Source: an uncultured Vampirovibrio sp. (GTDB lineage: Bacteria; Cyanobacteriota; Vampirovibrionia; Gastranaerophilales; Gastranaerophilaceae). Taken from it: a DNA stretch of 33,800 nucleotides. The notes beneath the pieces were generated by a model that was not told where the DNA came from, searched no databases, and saw only the letters and a program-made list of their open reading frames with translations. The translations under genes were made by a program, and so were the position numbers. The stretch covers positions 1-33,800 of the forward strand of contig CAJTLG010000006.1 in assembly GCA_910577395.1 (NCBI GenBank). The letters are read 5' to 3'. Of the stretch, positions 7,134 to 15,206 are shown one piece after another. Numbering within the stretch: position 1 is the stretch's first letter; every line of letters starts with the position of its first letter.

Positions 7134-8198
7134 CTAAGCAAATGTTTTAAATGTTGCTTCAACGTTTTGTTCAATAACTTTTTTAACAGCCTCAAGCTCT
7201 GTATTTAAAGCATTTTGTTCAGTATCAAGTTGTTTTAACCTTAATTCAAGAGTTCTGTCTTGCTGTTGGATGATTTCCGTTTGAGCATTAATATCGTTAA
7301 TTGTTCTTTCATAAAGCATCTTTTGATATTCATAATCTTTCATTGCTTCAGCATACCCTTCATCATCCTGAACCTGTGTTAATGAAAGGTCAAAAGTAGT
7401 ACCGGTTAAAGCGCTTGAAATAGCCTCGTCTTCAGTATCAACAGAATCAATATAAAGTTTTTCAAAACGCCCTTCCACGGTTGTTGAAGGAAAACCGCCT
7501 ATAGCATTAACAGTCTTTGTGATTTCCTGTGTTGTAGCATAGTAAGAAGTTAACCCGCTTGGGAAAGAATTAGAAATATCATAGGTTTCATTATTTCCGG
7601 CATCTTTCATAAGTGCTTTCATATTTGTGCCTGAAATATAGTAGAAAGTATCACCGTATTTGTATTTATAGTATGTTTGGTTAGCATCATTTGTTAAATC
7701 TTCACCGGCAATACCTGCAACTGTTTTAACATCTGAATCTATAATACCGTTAGCATCATAATAATTTACAGTCTGGGTACCGTCAGGATTTGTATTTACA
7801 ACCCTGTTTAAGGCAATAATATCGCAATCAGTATTAAATGTTTTTAAAGAAGTCGGTACTCCGTCTTTAAAATTCATTGCGCCATATGTATTATACGACC
7901 TTGCGGTAGCTTCCGTAGCCTTATATGTAATTACCATATCATATTTGCCATCACCTCTTGCGGAAGTGCTTGAGATAGAGTAATCAGAACCTTTGGCATC
8001 AAAAGTATAACGGGTGTTATAAAAATCTGTTGCACTTGGCGGAGTCGGAACTTGCAATTCCATCATTTTATTAAACAAGCCGGCACTTTCGTTAGCAAGA
8101 GATGTCCTCTCCTGGTTAACCTGTTGTCCTTCATATTCAACGTTAGATTTTCTGGCCGTAAGGGTTAAAAACCTTGCTTGGCTTGCTGCCATTCCCAT
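7134..8198 (-). CDS. Helix-bookended protein with a variable central domain (flagellin- or filament-like layout)
   Basis: The product is 354 aa. Residues 1-50 (MGMAASQARFLTLTAR onward) and the last 75 or so (a Gln/Glu/Lys heptad-like helix ending QNVEATFKTFA) are helical. The roughly 230 residues between are Thr/Ser/Asp/Tyr-rich and beta-prone. There is no signal peptide and no cysteine-rich region. N- and C-terminal helices framing a variable beta domain is the layout of flagellins, hook-associated proteins and type III-exported filament subunits, but I see no flagellin sequence signature. The 109-aa protein at 5346-5675 has the same two ends without the middle. The frame reaches a TTG at 8213, but that region holds the GGAGG Shine-Dalgarno; ATG 8198 lies 8 nt after it and gives M-G, as in the small paralogue. 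A sigma-28-type promoter precedes it. Confidence 0.82.
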   Translation of the reverse strand: MGMAASQARFLTLTARKSNVEYEGQQVNQERTSLANESAGLFNKMMELQVPTPPSATDFYNTRYTFDAKGSDYSISSTSARGDGKYDMVITYKATEATARSYNTYGAMNFKDGVPTSLKTFNTDCDIIALNRVVNTNPDGTQTVNYYDANGIIDSDVKTVAGIAGEDLTNDANQTYYKYKYGDTFYYISGTNMKALMKDAGNNETYDISNSFPSGLTSYYATTQEITKTVNAIGGFPSTTVEGRFEKLYIDSVDTEDEAISSALTGTTFDLSLTQVQDDEGYAEAMKDYEYQKMLYERTINDINAQTEIIQQQDRTLELRLKQLDTEQNALNTELEAVKKVIEQNVEATFKTFA

Positions 8199-8229
8199 TT
8201 TAGTTGCCTCCAATGTTCTTACATAATTA

Positions 8230-8257
8230 CTATCGGCAAATTAATTTCCTAACTTTA
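8230..8257 (-). promoter_or_regulatory. Sigma-28 (FliA/SigD)-type promoter
   Basis: Read on the minus strand: TAAAGTTA (8257-8250), 12 nt, then GCCGATAG (8237-8230), each 7 of 8 to the consensus TAAAGTTT-N11-GCCGATAA. In SigD terms it is TAAA-N16-GCCGATAG, inside the usual 14-16 range. Initiation near 8222 would give a leader of about 24 nt containing GGAGG and the ATG at 8198. Confidence 0.78.
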
Positions 8258-8273
8258 GAACTTAGCGCTCAAA

Positions 8274-8291
8274 TGTTACAATTTTGTTACA
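8274..8291. repeat. TGTTACA direct repeats one helical turn apart
   Basis: TGTTACA occurs at 8274-8280 and again at 8285-8291, an 11-bp offset, in the divergent region between the genes at 8198 (-) and 8401 (+). Further copies lie at 6140-6146 and, inverted (TGTAACA), near 22945. A regulator binding one face of the helix would fit, but this is unproven. Confidence 0.4.
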
Positions 8292-8386
8292 GTATTTTTA
8301 TACAGTAATCACATAATAATTTACACTACCAAACACACACTTGGCATCATCTTATTTAATGAGATATAAATTAAAGTCAAAAATGA

Positions 8387-8394
8387 TATATAAT
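8387..8394 (+). promoter_or_regulatory. -10 element predicting a leaderless nagA-like mRNA
   Basis: TATAAT at 8389-8394 (or TATATA at 8387-8392 preceded by TGA, an extended -10) ends only 6 nt before the ATG at 8401. No good -35 is seen. Initiation 6-7 nt downstream would fall on or next to the start codon, and no Shine-Dalgarno is present. Confidence 0.55.
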
Positions 8395-8400
8395 TAATCT

Positions 8401-9282
8401 ATGAAATTTATTGATACACATATACACGGCGGCTACGGTATAAATTTTAATACTTGCACTCCGGAAGAATTCCATATTTTTGCAAAAAATATATTCAAGC
8501 GTAACATTGTTGCCTTTTGTCCTACGCTTGTAGGTGATAATGTTGCAGCTTTAAAAAGGCAGCTTGAAATTATAAAAAAAACAATGTGCAAACAAGAAAA
8601 AAATGAAGCAAAAATCCTTGGCGCACATCTTGAGGGAACATTTCTAAATCCTCAAAAATCAGGTATACAAAATGCAGGCACGTTTCTTACCCCAACAATT
8701 GAAAATTTTAAAAAAATAGCAGAAGGCAATATTAATATAATCAAGATTGTGACATTAGCACCGGAACTTGACAAAGACTGTGCACTTACAGATTTTCTTG
8801 AAGAACACAACATAAGGGCACATGCCGGCCATAGTGTTTCTGACAAATTATACAACGTGACAGGTACAACCCATCATTTTAATGCAATGGAACCCCTGAC
8901 ACACAAAAAAAGCAATCTGGCACTAAAAGCTTTGCTTAATGACAATGTATATTGTGAGATAATAGGCGATAGCCTGCATGTTAATGATGATATGCTGAAA
9001 TTATTTTTTGAAGTTAAAAATAAAGATAAAATTATTTTAGTGAGTGACGCCCTGCCTATAGCTCACAGTGAACTTGATTCTGTAGTTTTTTGCGGGAAAA
9101 ATATCTACAAGGGCGGAAAAGATAAAGAAGGCACTCTTGCAGGCTCTTGCAGATTTTTGGATGAAATTGCAGACAACTTGTTTCAAAAAAATATCTTAAA
9201 CAAAAAAGAAATTGAAAAAATGGCCTATCATAATGTTTTAAAACACCTAAAATTGGATGATAAAATCATATCAAACCTGTAA
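8401..9282 (+). CDS. nagA: Compact N-acetylglucosamine-6-phosphate deacetylase-like amidohydrolase
   Basis: NagA removes acetate from GlcNAc-6-phosphate in cytoplasmic amino-sugar catabolism and wall recycling. Family motifs are visible in order: DTHIHGG (D5, H7, H9), GAHLEG (E78, metal ligand), GHS (H144), THHFNAMEP (H158/H159), GDSLHV (H193) and the VSDA catalytic Asp (D216), followed by GTLAGS. The metal and catalytic residues are therefore present. It is short, 293 aa against about 380, because it begins directly at the barrel's first strand and lacks the flanking beta-sandwich domain. The usual Pro in HLEGP is Thr here. No nagB or transporter lies nearby. The gene appears leaderless. Another amidohydrolase specificity is possible, but NagA is by far the best fit. 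Confidence 0.85.
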   Translation: MKFIDTHIHGGYGINFNTCTPEEFHIFAKNIFKRNIVAFCPTLVGDNVAALKRQLEIIKKTMCKQEKNEAKILGAHLEGTFLNPQKSGIQNAGTFLTPTIENFKKIAEGNINIIKIVTLAPELDKDCALTDFLEEHNIRAHAGHSVSDKLYNVTGTTHHFNAMEPLTHKKSNLALKALLNDNVYCEIIGDSLHVNDDMLKLFFEVKNKDKIILVSDALPIAHSELDSVVFCGKNIYKGGKDKEGTLAGSCRFLDEIADNLFQKNILNKKEIEKMAYHNVLKHLKLDDKIISNL

Positions 9283-9319
9283 ATATATACAGACTATTAG
9301 TGCAAATTCAATAAAACAT

Positions 9320-9346
9320 ATGCTAGAATATTCATGCTAGAATATT
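9320..9346 (+). promoter_or_regulatory. Tandem 13-nt duplication carrying two extended -10 elements
   Basis: ATGCTAGAATATT occurs at 9320-9332 and again at 9334-9346 (14-nt period). Each copy contains TGC-TAGAAT, an extended -10 box (TAGAAT at 9324-9329 and 9338-9343). Neither has a convincing -35, which extended -10 promoters do not need. The downstream copy would start near 9350, leaving a leader with the SD of the gene at 9378. Confidence 0.5.
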
Positions 9347-9377
9347 TATGTACAGTTATACTTTTGGAGTTTTTCAG

Positions 9378-9884
9378 ATGTTTAAAATAAACAATACATA
9401 TAAACTGTTTTTATCTTTAGTTTTTACCTTATCCATAGGCGTTTCAGCAATCACATATGCGGAGCCCGCACAGGCGCCGGTAAATCAAACGGCAAATTGT
9501 GAAATCTTAAAGGCAGAACAGGTAAAGCCTCTTGATATTGTAAAAGAACCTGCAAAATTTTTAAATAAAGACATCCTGATGAATGCTTCGTTTGATAAAT
9601 TTTCAACACTGGGGCTTGATTATAAAAAAGCACTTCGCCCTTCTGCGGATTACATTACTTTCCTAGTTCAAAGAGAAGATGTTGTTGACCACAATGTTCC
9701 GCTTTCAGAAATGAAATTATTCATAAAAAGGGATTATGCCGAAAAATTTATTGACCTGGATACAGGTGATAAAATAGAAATAACCGGGAAAGTTTTTTCA
9801 ACAGCACTTGGCGATGTTTGGATAGATGTTAATAAAATAACGGTTTTAAAAAAAGCAAAATCTCAGGAAGAAACTAAGAAATAG
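9378..9884 (+). CDS. Exported small protein with an OB-fold-like domain, unknown function
   Basis: This 168-aa protein begins with a clear Sec signal peptide: a short basic N-region, the hydrophobic core LFLSLVFTLSIGVSAI, and likely cleavage after TYA (about residue 28). The mature part is a small, beta-rich domain with the phrase KIEITGKVFSTALGDVWIDVNKITVL, similar in style to OB-fold periplasmic proteins; I recognise no specific family. The frame opens at an ATG at 9348, but GGAG at 9366-9369 lies 8 nt before the ATG at 9378, which also gives a proper signal peptide, so I chose that start. The GH57 gene follows after 39 nt, so the two are probably co-transcribed, though a functional link is not evident. 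Confidence 0.82.
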   Translation: MFKINNTYKLFLSLVFTLSIGVSAITYAEPAQAPVNQTANCEILKAEQVKPLDIVKEPAKFLNKDILMNASFDKFSTLGLDYKKALRPSADYITFLVQREDVVDHNVPLSEMKLFIKRDYAEKFIDLDTGDKIEITGKVFSTALGDVWIDVNKITVLKKAKSQEETKK

Positions 9885-9923
9885 CAGTTAATACAAGTAA
9901 AAGCAAAGAAGGAAAAAGGTTTA

Positions 9924-12422
9924 GTGACATTTAAAAAATATTTAACAATTCACGGGCATTTTTATCAACCGCCAAGGGAAAATCCTTGGCTTGAAGAAAT
10001 TGAAATTCAAGATTCAGCCCGCCCCTTTCATGATTGGAATGAAAGAGTATCTAATGAATGCTACGAACCTAACTCTGTTTCAAGGATTGTGGATGATAAA
10101 AACAAAATACTTGATATTGTAAATAACTATCAAAAAATGAGCTTTAATATAGGCCCTACTTTACTTTCATGGATGGAAAAATACGCACCATGCTCATATA
10201 GAAGAATTATTGCAGCGGATAAAAACTCTGTTGAGCTATATAACGGCCATGGTTCTGCCATTGCGCAAGTATATAATCATATAATAATGCCTCTTGCAAA
10301 TAAAAACGATAAATATACGCAGGCTATTTGGGGTATCAGAGATTTTCAAAAAAGATTTGGAAGGATGCCTGAAGGAATATGGCTTGCAGAAACTGCCGTA
10401 GATGCTGAAACTCTGGAAGTTTTAATTGATTTAGGTATAAAATACACAATTCTTTCACCATATCAGGCACAGTGTGTCAGAAAAATGGATGAAAAAGAAT
10501 GGCACGATGTAAGCTGGGGCAGCATTGACCCTTCCCAGGCTTACAGGTATTATGTTGAAGGTACTGATAACAAAAAGTTTATAAATCTGTTTTTTTACGA
10601 CGGCGCAATATCAAAATCAGTAGCTTTTGATTTTCTTTTAACTGACGGCGAAAAATTTGCAAGAAGACTGCTTGACGGTTACTCGGAAGAAAGACAAAGG
10701 CACCAGCTTGTAAACATAGCAACAGACGGTGAAAGTTACGGCCACCATACAAAATTCGGTGATATGGCCCTGTCATATGTACTAGGTGTAAAGGCAAAGG
10801 ATTTAGGCTTTGAAATTACAAATTACGGCGAATTCCTTGAGATGTATCCGCCGGAATATGAAGTGGATATCAAACCCGCCTCAGCCTGGAGCTGCTCTCA
10901 CGGTGTTGAAAGATGGAATGATGATTGCGGATGCAGCACGGGCGCTTTGCCGGGGTGGAACCAAAAATGGAGAAAACCGTTAAGAGAAGCTTTTGATTAT
11001 CTGAGGGATGAATTTATAAAGCTTTGCTCTGCAGAAGGTGCCAAATACTACAAAGACTTTTGGGCCGCAAGAAATAAATATATAGATGTTATTCTTGACA
11101 GGGATGAAAAAACCGTAAATAAGTTTTTAAAAGAAAATTGTCTTGATAATTTTAATCAGGAAAACAAAACAAATGCTTTAAAGCTTATGGAAATTCAGCG
11201 TTTTTGTATGCTCATGTATACAAGCTGCGGATGGTTTTTTGCAGATATTTCAGGCATTGAGACGGTTCAGATTATGAAATATGCAGCGCGTGCCATTCAA
11301 CTTGCAAAGGCCTTTTCCGATACAGATTACGAAACAAAATTCCTTGAAATATTATCAAAAGCAAAAAGCAATATAGCAGAATGCGGTACAGGAAAGGATA
11401 TATATGAAAAATTTGTACAACCTTCCGTTATTGCGATAGAACAAATTGTCTGTCACTGGGCAATTTCATCATTGTACACTGATTTATCCGAACTTGAAGA
11501 AATTTATTGTTACAGAATTAAAAAAATCAGCTATGAAACCGTAAAAAATGGCCATGCCGAAATGGTTTTAGGCAGAATTGAAGTAACATCCGAAATTACT
11601 TATGAAAAATGGGATATGGGTTTTGCAATGCTAAAAACCCCGGATAGTGAATTTTACTGCAGCACCAAAGAATGCAGCCCTGATGATGATTTATCCGCAG
11701 GCAGAGAAGTGCTTATAAAAGCATTTATGTCAAATGTTCTGCTTGAAACATTAAAAGGTTTTGAAGAACATTATTCCGCAAAATTCTACAGCTTGAAAGA
11801 TGTTTTAATTGATAAAAGAAAATTAATTCTTGATAGCGTACTCAAATCAAGATTAACAAAAGTAGCAAATATATATGATGAATTATATGAAGAATTAAAG
11901 GTGCCGGTTGAACACCTTGCAAATCTTGGTATGGATATACCGGATGCCTTCCGTGTTTCCGCAAAATTCTGCCTAATTAAACAACTTGAAGAGCTTTTAA
12001 GGACGGTTGATAACTTTAGGGATGAAAAATTCCTTGCAGAAATTAAAGAAATTAAAACCAATACGGAAAAATTCTTTATAAATATAAATAAATCAAATTC
12101 AGGTGTAATAATTGCAAAAAAACTGCAATCTCTCATTGATGAATTATCCCAAACCATGGATTTTGATGTTGCGGATAAGATTTTTGCAATATTTGAACTG
12201 ATTGATATTTTGAATTTGAATGTTGAAATAAAGGTCGCTCAAAATATTTACTTTGAAAAAATCTACAGCAAAATAAATATTTTAATAGAGCACCTTGAAA
12301 ATTCAAATACAAAAGATAAAGACAGGCAAATTGCACTTATATTACTTGAAGTCGGGAAAAAACTCAATATTAATACAGATTTTTACCGCCCGCATATAGA
12401 CAAAGCCGCATTGCCGATTTAA
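9924..12422 (+). CDS. Glycoside hydrolase family 57 protein with DUF3536
   Basis: This 832-aa cytoplasmic protein begins with HGHFYQPPRENPW (10-22), the typical opening of DUF3536-type GH57 enzymes. It carries GIWLAET with E156 in the position of the GH57 nucleophile, and TDGESYGHH with D268 in the position of the acid/base residue. A mixed C-terminal helical region (about 500-830) completes it. GH57 enzymes act on alpha-glucans (amylases, branching enzymes, amylopullulanases), so storage-glycan metabolism is likely; the precise activity of the DUF3536 subgroup is not established. The start is GTG, preceded by an AAGGAAAAAGG purine-rich site. Length and motifs show no truncation. It ends 10 nt before a convergent gene. 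Confidence 0.88.
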   Translation: MTFKKYLTIHGHFYQPPRENPWLEEIEIQDSARPFHDWNERVSNECYEPNSVSRIVDDKNKILDIVNNYQKMSFNIGPTLLSWMEKYAPCSYRRIIAADKNSVELYNGHGSAIAQVYNHIIMPLANKNDKYTQAIWGIRDFQKRFGRMPEGIWLAETAVDAETLEVLIDLGIKYTILSPYQAQCVRKMDEKEWHDVSWGSIDPSQAYRYYVEGTDNKKFINLFFYDGAISKSVAFDFLLTDGEKFARRLLDGYSEERQRHQLVNIATDGESYGHHTKFGDMALSYVLGVKAKDLGFEITNYGEFLEMYPPEYEVDIKPASAWSCSHGVERWNDDCGCSTGALPGWNQKWRKPLREAFDYLRDEFIKLCSAEGAKYYKDFWAARNKYIDVILDRDEKTVNKFLKENCLDNFNQENKTNALKLMEIQRFCMLMYTSCGWFFADISGIETVQIMKYAARAIQLAKAFSDTDYETKFLEILSKAKSNIAECGTGKDIYEKFVQPSVIAIEQIVCHWAISSLYTDLSELEEIYCYRIKKISYETVKNGHAEMVLGRIEVTSEITYEKWDMGFAMLKTPDSEFYCSTKECSPDDDLSAGREVLIKAFMSNVLLETLKGFEEHYSAKFYSLKDVLIDKRKLILDSVLKSRLTKVANIYDELYEELKVPVEHLANLGMDIPDAFRVSAKFCLIKQLEELLRTVDNFRDEKFLAEIKEIKTNTEKFFININKSNSGVIIAKKLQSLIDELSQTMDFDVADKIFAIFELIDILNLNVEIKVAQNIYFEKIYSKINILIEHLENSNTKDKDRQIALILLEVGKKLNINTDFYRPHIDKAALPI

Positions 12423-12432
12423 AAGGGTGATA

Positions 12433-13047
12433 CTAAGCTAACACTTCAAGTCCCTCAAAATCAAATATTTTTTGTGGTGTTATAATACCATTGGATTTAT
12501 CGTATGCAAGCATTGCCCCCAAAATTGCTTCTAAACTTGATGCGGGCAGCATATTTTCAGGCAACTCATCAAATCCGAATTTCACCTTCAGTGCATTTTG
12601 CAAACTTTTACAATCAAGAGATGTTCTTTGCAGATAATGCGCACTTAAATCATACCTTTGTCTTAATAAATTAATGTCAAATCTGCAAACGTTTATGCCT
12701 TCTTCCTTAAGATTTAGAAATAAAGATGCACATCTGTCAGAAAGCCTGTTTGTCCAGTCATTTCTGTTAATTTTAAAAGCTTTATCCACCATTTTATAAT
12801 TTTTGCAATGAATACGCCACTTTCCCTCTAAAAGCGTATTATCATGCGGAACGGAAATTGCAATTGAAGATTTATTAACATACGGACTTTGCCCTAAAAA
12901 AAGTTCTATGTCGCTTGTAAAATAAAGCTTATCGAGCAAAACTATACGCTTATCCCTATCCAGAACACACACGGAACTGTCATTATTTTGGGTACTTGCA
13001 AGCGAAATCCCGATGAAAAAAAATTCTTTACTTGACATATTAGCCAT
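12433..13047 (-). CDS. DUF429-like protein (RNase H/actin-type fold)
   Basis: This 204-aa protein begins FFFIGISLAS then SSVCVLD, and later has SSIAISVPHDNTLLEGKWR. These resemble the strand-1 Gly-Ile-Asp/Ser motif and the IAID-P-G motif of DUF429 proteins, which have an RNase H-like fold; no biochemical role is known. The assignment is by pattern only. The frame runs upstream to a TTG at 13083, but that TTG is the first three bases of a strong -35 box (TTGCAA) whose -10 (TATACT) sits 7 nt before the ATG at 13047. The real start is 13047, or ATG 13038. It faces the GH57 gene tail to tail and diverges from the ABC exporter. Confidence 0.65.
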   Translation of the reverse strand: MANMSSKEFFFIGISLASTQNNDSSVCVLDRDKRIVLLDKLYFTSDIELFLGQSPYVNKSSIAISVPHDNTLLEGKWRIHCKNYKMVDKAFKINRNDWTNRLSDRCASLFLNLKEEGINVCRFDINLLRQRYDLSAHYLQRTSLDCKSLQNALKVKFGFDELPENMLPASSLEAILGAMLAYDKSNGIITPQKIFDFEGLEVLA

Positions 13048-13054
13048 AATCAAG

Positions 13055-13083
13055 AGTATAATTGTATTGTACGCATTTTGCAA
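13055..13083 (-). promoter_or_regulatory. Sigma-70-type promoter giving a leaderless mRNA
   Basis: Read on the minus strand: TTGCAA (13083-13078), a 17-nt spacer, and TATACT (13060-13055). Initiation about 7 nt later falls at 13048, one base before the ATG at 13047. No Shine-Dalgarno precedes that ATG. Confidence 0.7.
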
Positions 13084-13111
13084 GCAATTATTTCATTAAA
13101 AGGTAGAGGTT

Positions 13112-14908
13112 TTGTTTTTAAAAATTTTTAATCAATTTATAAAAGAATTTGGGAACGGATATAAATTAAGATTATTTTTAATTGCCGTATTCAGTTTTGC
13201 AATGGGTCTGCTTGAATTTTTCGGCCTCGCTTTAATTTTTCCGTTTATTATGCTGCTTGCAGGTAAAAACAATCTTTTAAACCTGCCCTTTTTAAGCGTT
13301 TTTATTAACAATATGGCAGACGGGTGGGATATAAAGTCTCTTGCTTTTGTTTTGTGTATAGTTATTGTCACAATATACATATTCAAAGATATTTTTATGA
13401 TTTTATGCACAAAATATCAAAACGACGTAATGGCATCATGGCAATTCACAATATATGAAGAACTTCTTAAAAAACTTATACAATGCCCTTATTTAAAATT
13501 AAACAAACTAAGCTATGGCGATAAAACCATGCTCTTAAATTCAAGCCTCGCTTCAAGTATTTGGAATTTTACACACAAGGTTATTTTACTCTTTTCAAAC
13601 TGCATAATTGCGCTATGCATTTTGGGATTTTTATTCTATAAATTTGCACTGCCAGCACTCTTTGCTGCAGTATTTTTAGGGGTTTTTGTTTATATTGAAC
13701 AGCTGTATTTCAAACAACGGGCAAAAGATTTTGGTGCAAAGCTCCACAATTTATCAATAAAATCTAACAACTTGCTTGAATACACAATGAAAGGTATTAA
13801 AGAAATAAAAATTTCCAAAAATAAAGATTTTTTTGCAGATTGCATCATTGAAAATTTTAAAGATACAAATAAATACTCAAAACTTCTGTCTTCAAACGGT
13901 GCATACCCTGTATATGTAACAGAAATTGGAATTATAATATCATTTGGAATATTAGCAGGGGCAATATTCCTGTTACAAAAAACCTCATCGGAATTTATGG
14001 TATCTTCTCTTGCCGTAGTGGCAGCCGTAGTTTTAAGGCTTGTACCGATTTTAAATAAGGTCCAGTCCTCTATGTTTTCAATCAACCAAAGCAGGAATTC
14101 GGTTGTCTGGTTTCTAAAAAAAACCCGCGAAGTTAAAGAATGGACACAAGATGAGCCGGAATGTAAAGCAATACCGTTTAACAATAATATATGTCTTAAA
14201 AATGCAAATTTTACTTACGACACAGAAAACAAAAACAGCAACTTTAACCTGAATAATATAAATTTAGAAATTAAAAAAGGAGAATTTATCGGGATAGTAG
14301 GGCTGTCCGGTTCAGGTAAAACAACACTTATAGATATATTAACAGGCCTCTATATCCTTGAAGACGGAGAATTTAACATAGATAATATCAAAATCAACAG
14401 AAACAATGTGCGCGGTTGGCATAAAAAAATAGCAATACTCCCGCAGGATTTTTTCCTTATGCCCCTTAGTATTCTTCATAATATCGCATTTGGCGAAACA
14501 AAAGAAACTGCTGATTTTGAAAAAATTTATAATGCGCTCAAAAAAGCAGAAATGTACGATAAAGTAAAAGATAACCTCAACAATATGCCGGAGCTATCCC
14601 ACGGCCAAAAACACCGTATAGCCCTTGCAAGAGCATTTTATCAGGATGCGGATGTTCTGTTTTTAGATGAGGCAACATCCTCGCTTGATTTAGAAACCGA
14701 AGAAAAAGTTTCAAAAACAATTGCAAAATTAAAGGGAGAAAAAACAATAATAGCAATAGCTCACAGATTATCCACATTAAAAGAATGTGACGCAATTCTA
14801 TATATGAAAGACGGTAAAATCATTGATAAGGGCACATTCAAAGAACTTAAAGAAAAATACCCGGATTTTGAAAATATGCTTGAATTATCCACCTTTGACA
14901 TTTCGTGA
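13112..14908 (+). CDS. ABC exporter, glycan/lipid flippase (PglK/MsbA) type
   Basis: This 598-aa protein fuses a six-helix membrane domain (about 1-340) to an ATPase domain. Walker A is GLSGSGKTT (about 396-404), the Q-loop LPQDFF, the signature LSHGQ (about 494), Walker B VLFLDEATSSLD, and the H-loop AHRLST. LSHGQ replaces the usual LSGGQ, a mild change. Such half-transporters work as homodimers and move lipid-linked sugars, lipids or peptides; the membrane domain and spacing resemble PglK-like flippases, but the substrate is unknown. It starts at TTG with AGGTAGAGG upstream. The next gene lies 13 nt after it. There are no glycosyltransferase genes beside it, so its cargo cannot be read from context. 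Confidence 0.87.
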   Translation: MFLKIFNQFIKEFGNGYKLRLFLIAVFSFAMGLLEFFGLALIFPFIMLLAGKNNLLNLPFLSVFINNMADGWDIKSLAFVLCIVIVTIYIFKDIFMILCTKYQNDVMASWQFTIYEELLKKLIQCPYLKLNKLSYGDKTMLLNSSLASSIWNFTHKVILLFSNCIIALCILGFLFYKFALPALFAAVFLGVFVYIEQLYFKQRAKDFGAKLHNLSIKSNNLLEYTMKGIKEIKISKNKDFFADCIIENFKDTNKYSKLLSSNGAYPVYVTEIGIIISFGILAGAIFLLQKTSSEFMVSSLAVVAAVVLRLVPILNKVQSSMFSINQSRNSVVWFLKKTREVKEWTQDEPECKAIPFNNNICLKNANFTYDTENKNSNFNLNNINLEIKKGEFIGIVGLSGSGKTTLIDILTGLYILEDGEFNIDNIKINRNNVRGWHKKIAILPQDFFLMPLSILHNIAFGETKETADFEKIYNALKKAEMYDKVKDNLNNMPELSHGQKHRIALARAFYQDADVLFLDEATSSLDLETEEKVSKTIAKLKGEKTIIAIAHRLSTLKECDAILYMKDGKIIDKGTFKELKEKYPDFENMLELSTFDIS

Positions 14909-14921
14909 TACAATAATAACT

Positions 14922-15206
14922 ATGTTAAGTAAACCAAAAAGAGAAAAACTTTTATTTTCATTTGGCTGCATAGCCCTTGCTATTGCGATACTTTCTGTCA
15001 CAATTGTACCTTTTTTATTAAACAATTTTGCACAAAACGTGTTTCTTTCAATTTTTAAACTGCAGATTTTTAGTACAGTATTTTACGCAATTACTATCAT
15101 ATGTTTTCTTTTTTCATCAAAATATTTAAGGCTGCAAATTAACTGGATTTTAATAACTTTTGGTTATTTTATAATATTTCAAATCGTTGCAAAATTATTA
15201 TCATAA
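14922..15206 (+). CDS. Small integral membrane protein, unknown
   Basis: This 94-aa protein has a short basic N-terminus (M-L-S-K-P-K-R-E-K) and about three hydrophobic stretches: roughly 9-32, 43-65 and 71-94. It is almost certainly an inner-membrane protein; no family is recognised. The frame extends further back into the ABC exporter gene, but an ATG at 14922, 13 nt after that gene's stop, gives the natural membrane-protein N-terminus. There is no Shine-Dalgarno; TACAAT at 14909-14914 is 7 nt before the ATG and could make it leaderless, or it may be co-translated with the exporter. It could be an accessory subunit, but this is inference only. Confidence 0.65.
   Translation: MLSKPKREKLLFSFGCIALAIAILSVTIVPFLLNNFAQNVFLSIFKLQIFSTVFYAITIICFLFSSKYLRLQINWILITFGYFIIFQIVAKLLS

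Noticed and set aside
13690..14184. 164-aa open frame on the minus strand
   Set aside because: Lies wholly inside the ABC exporter's membrane domain in antisense; no supporting signal.
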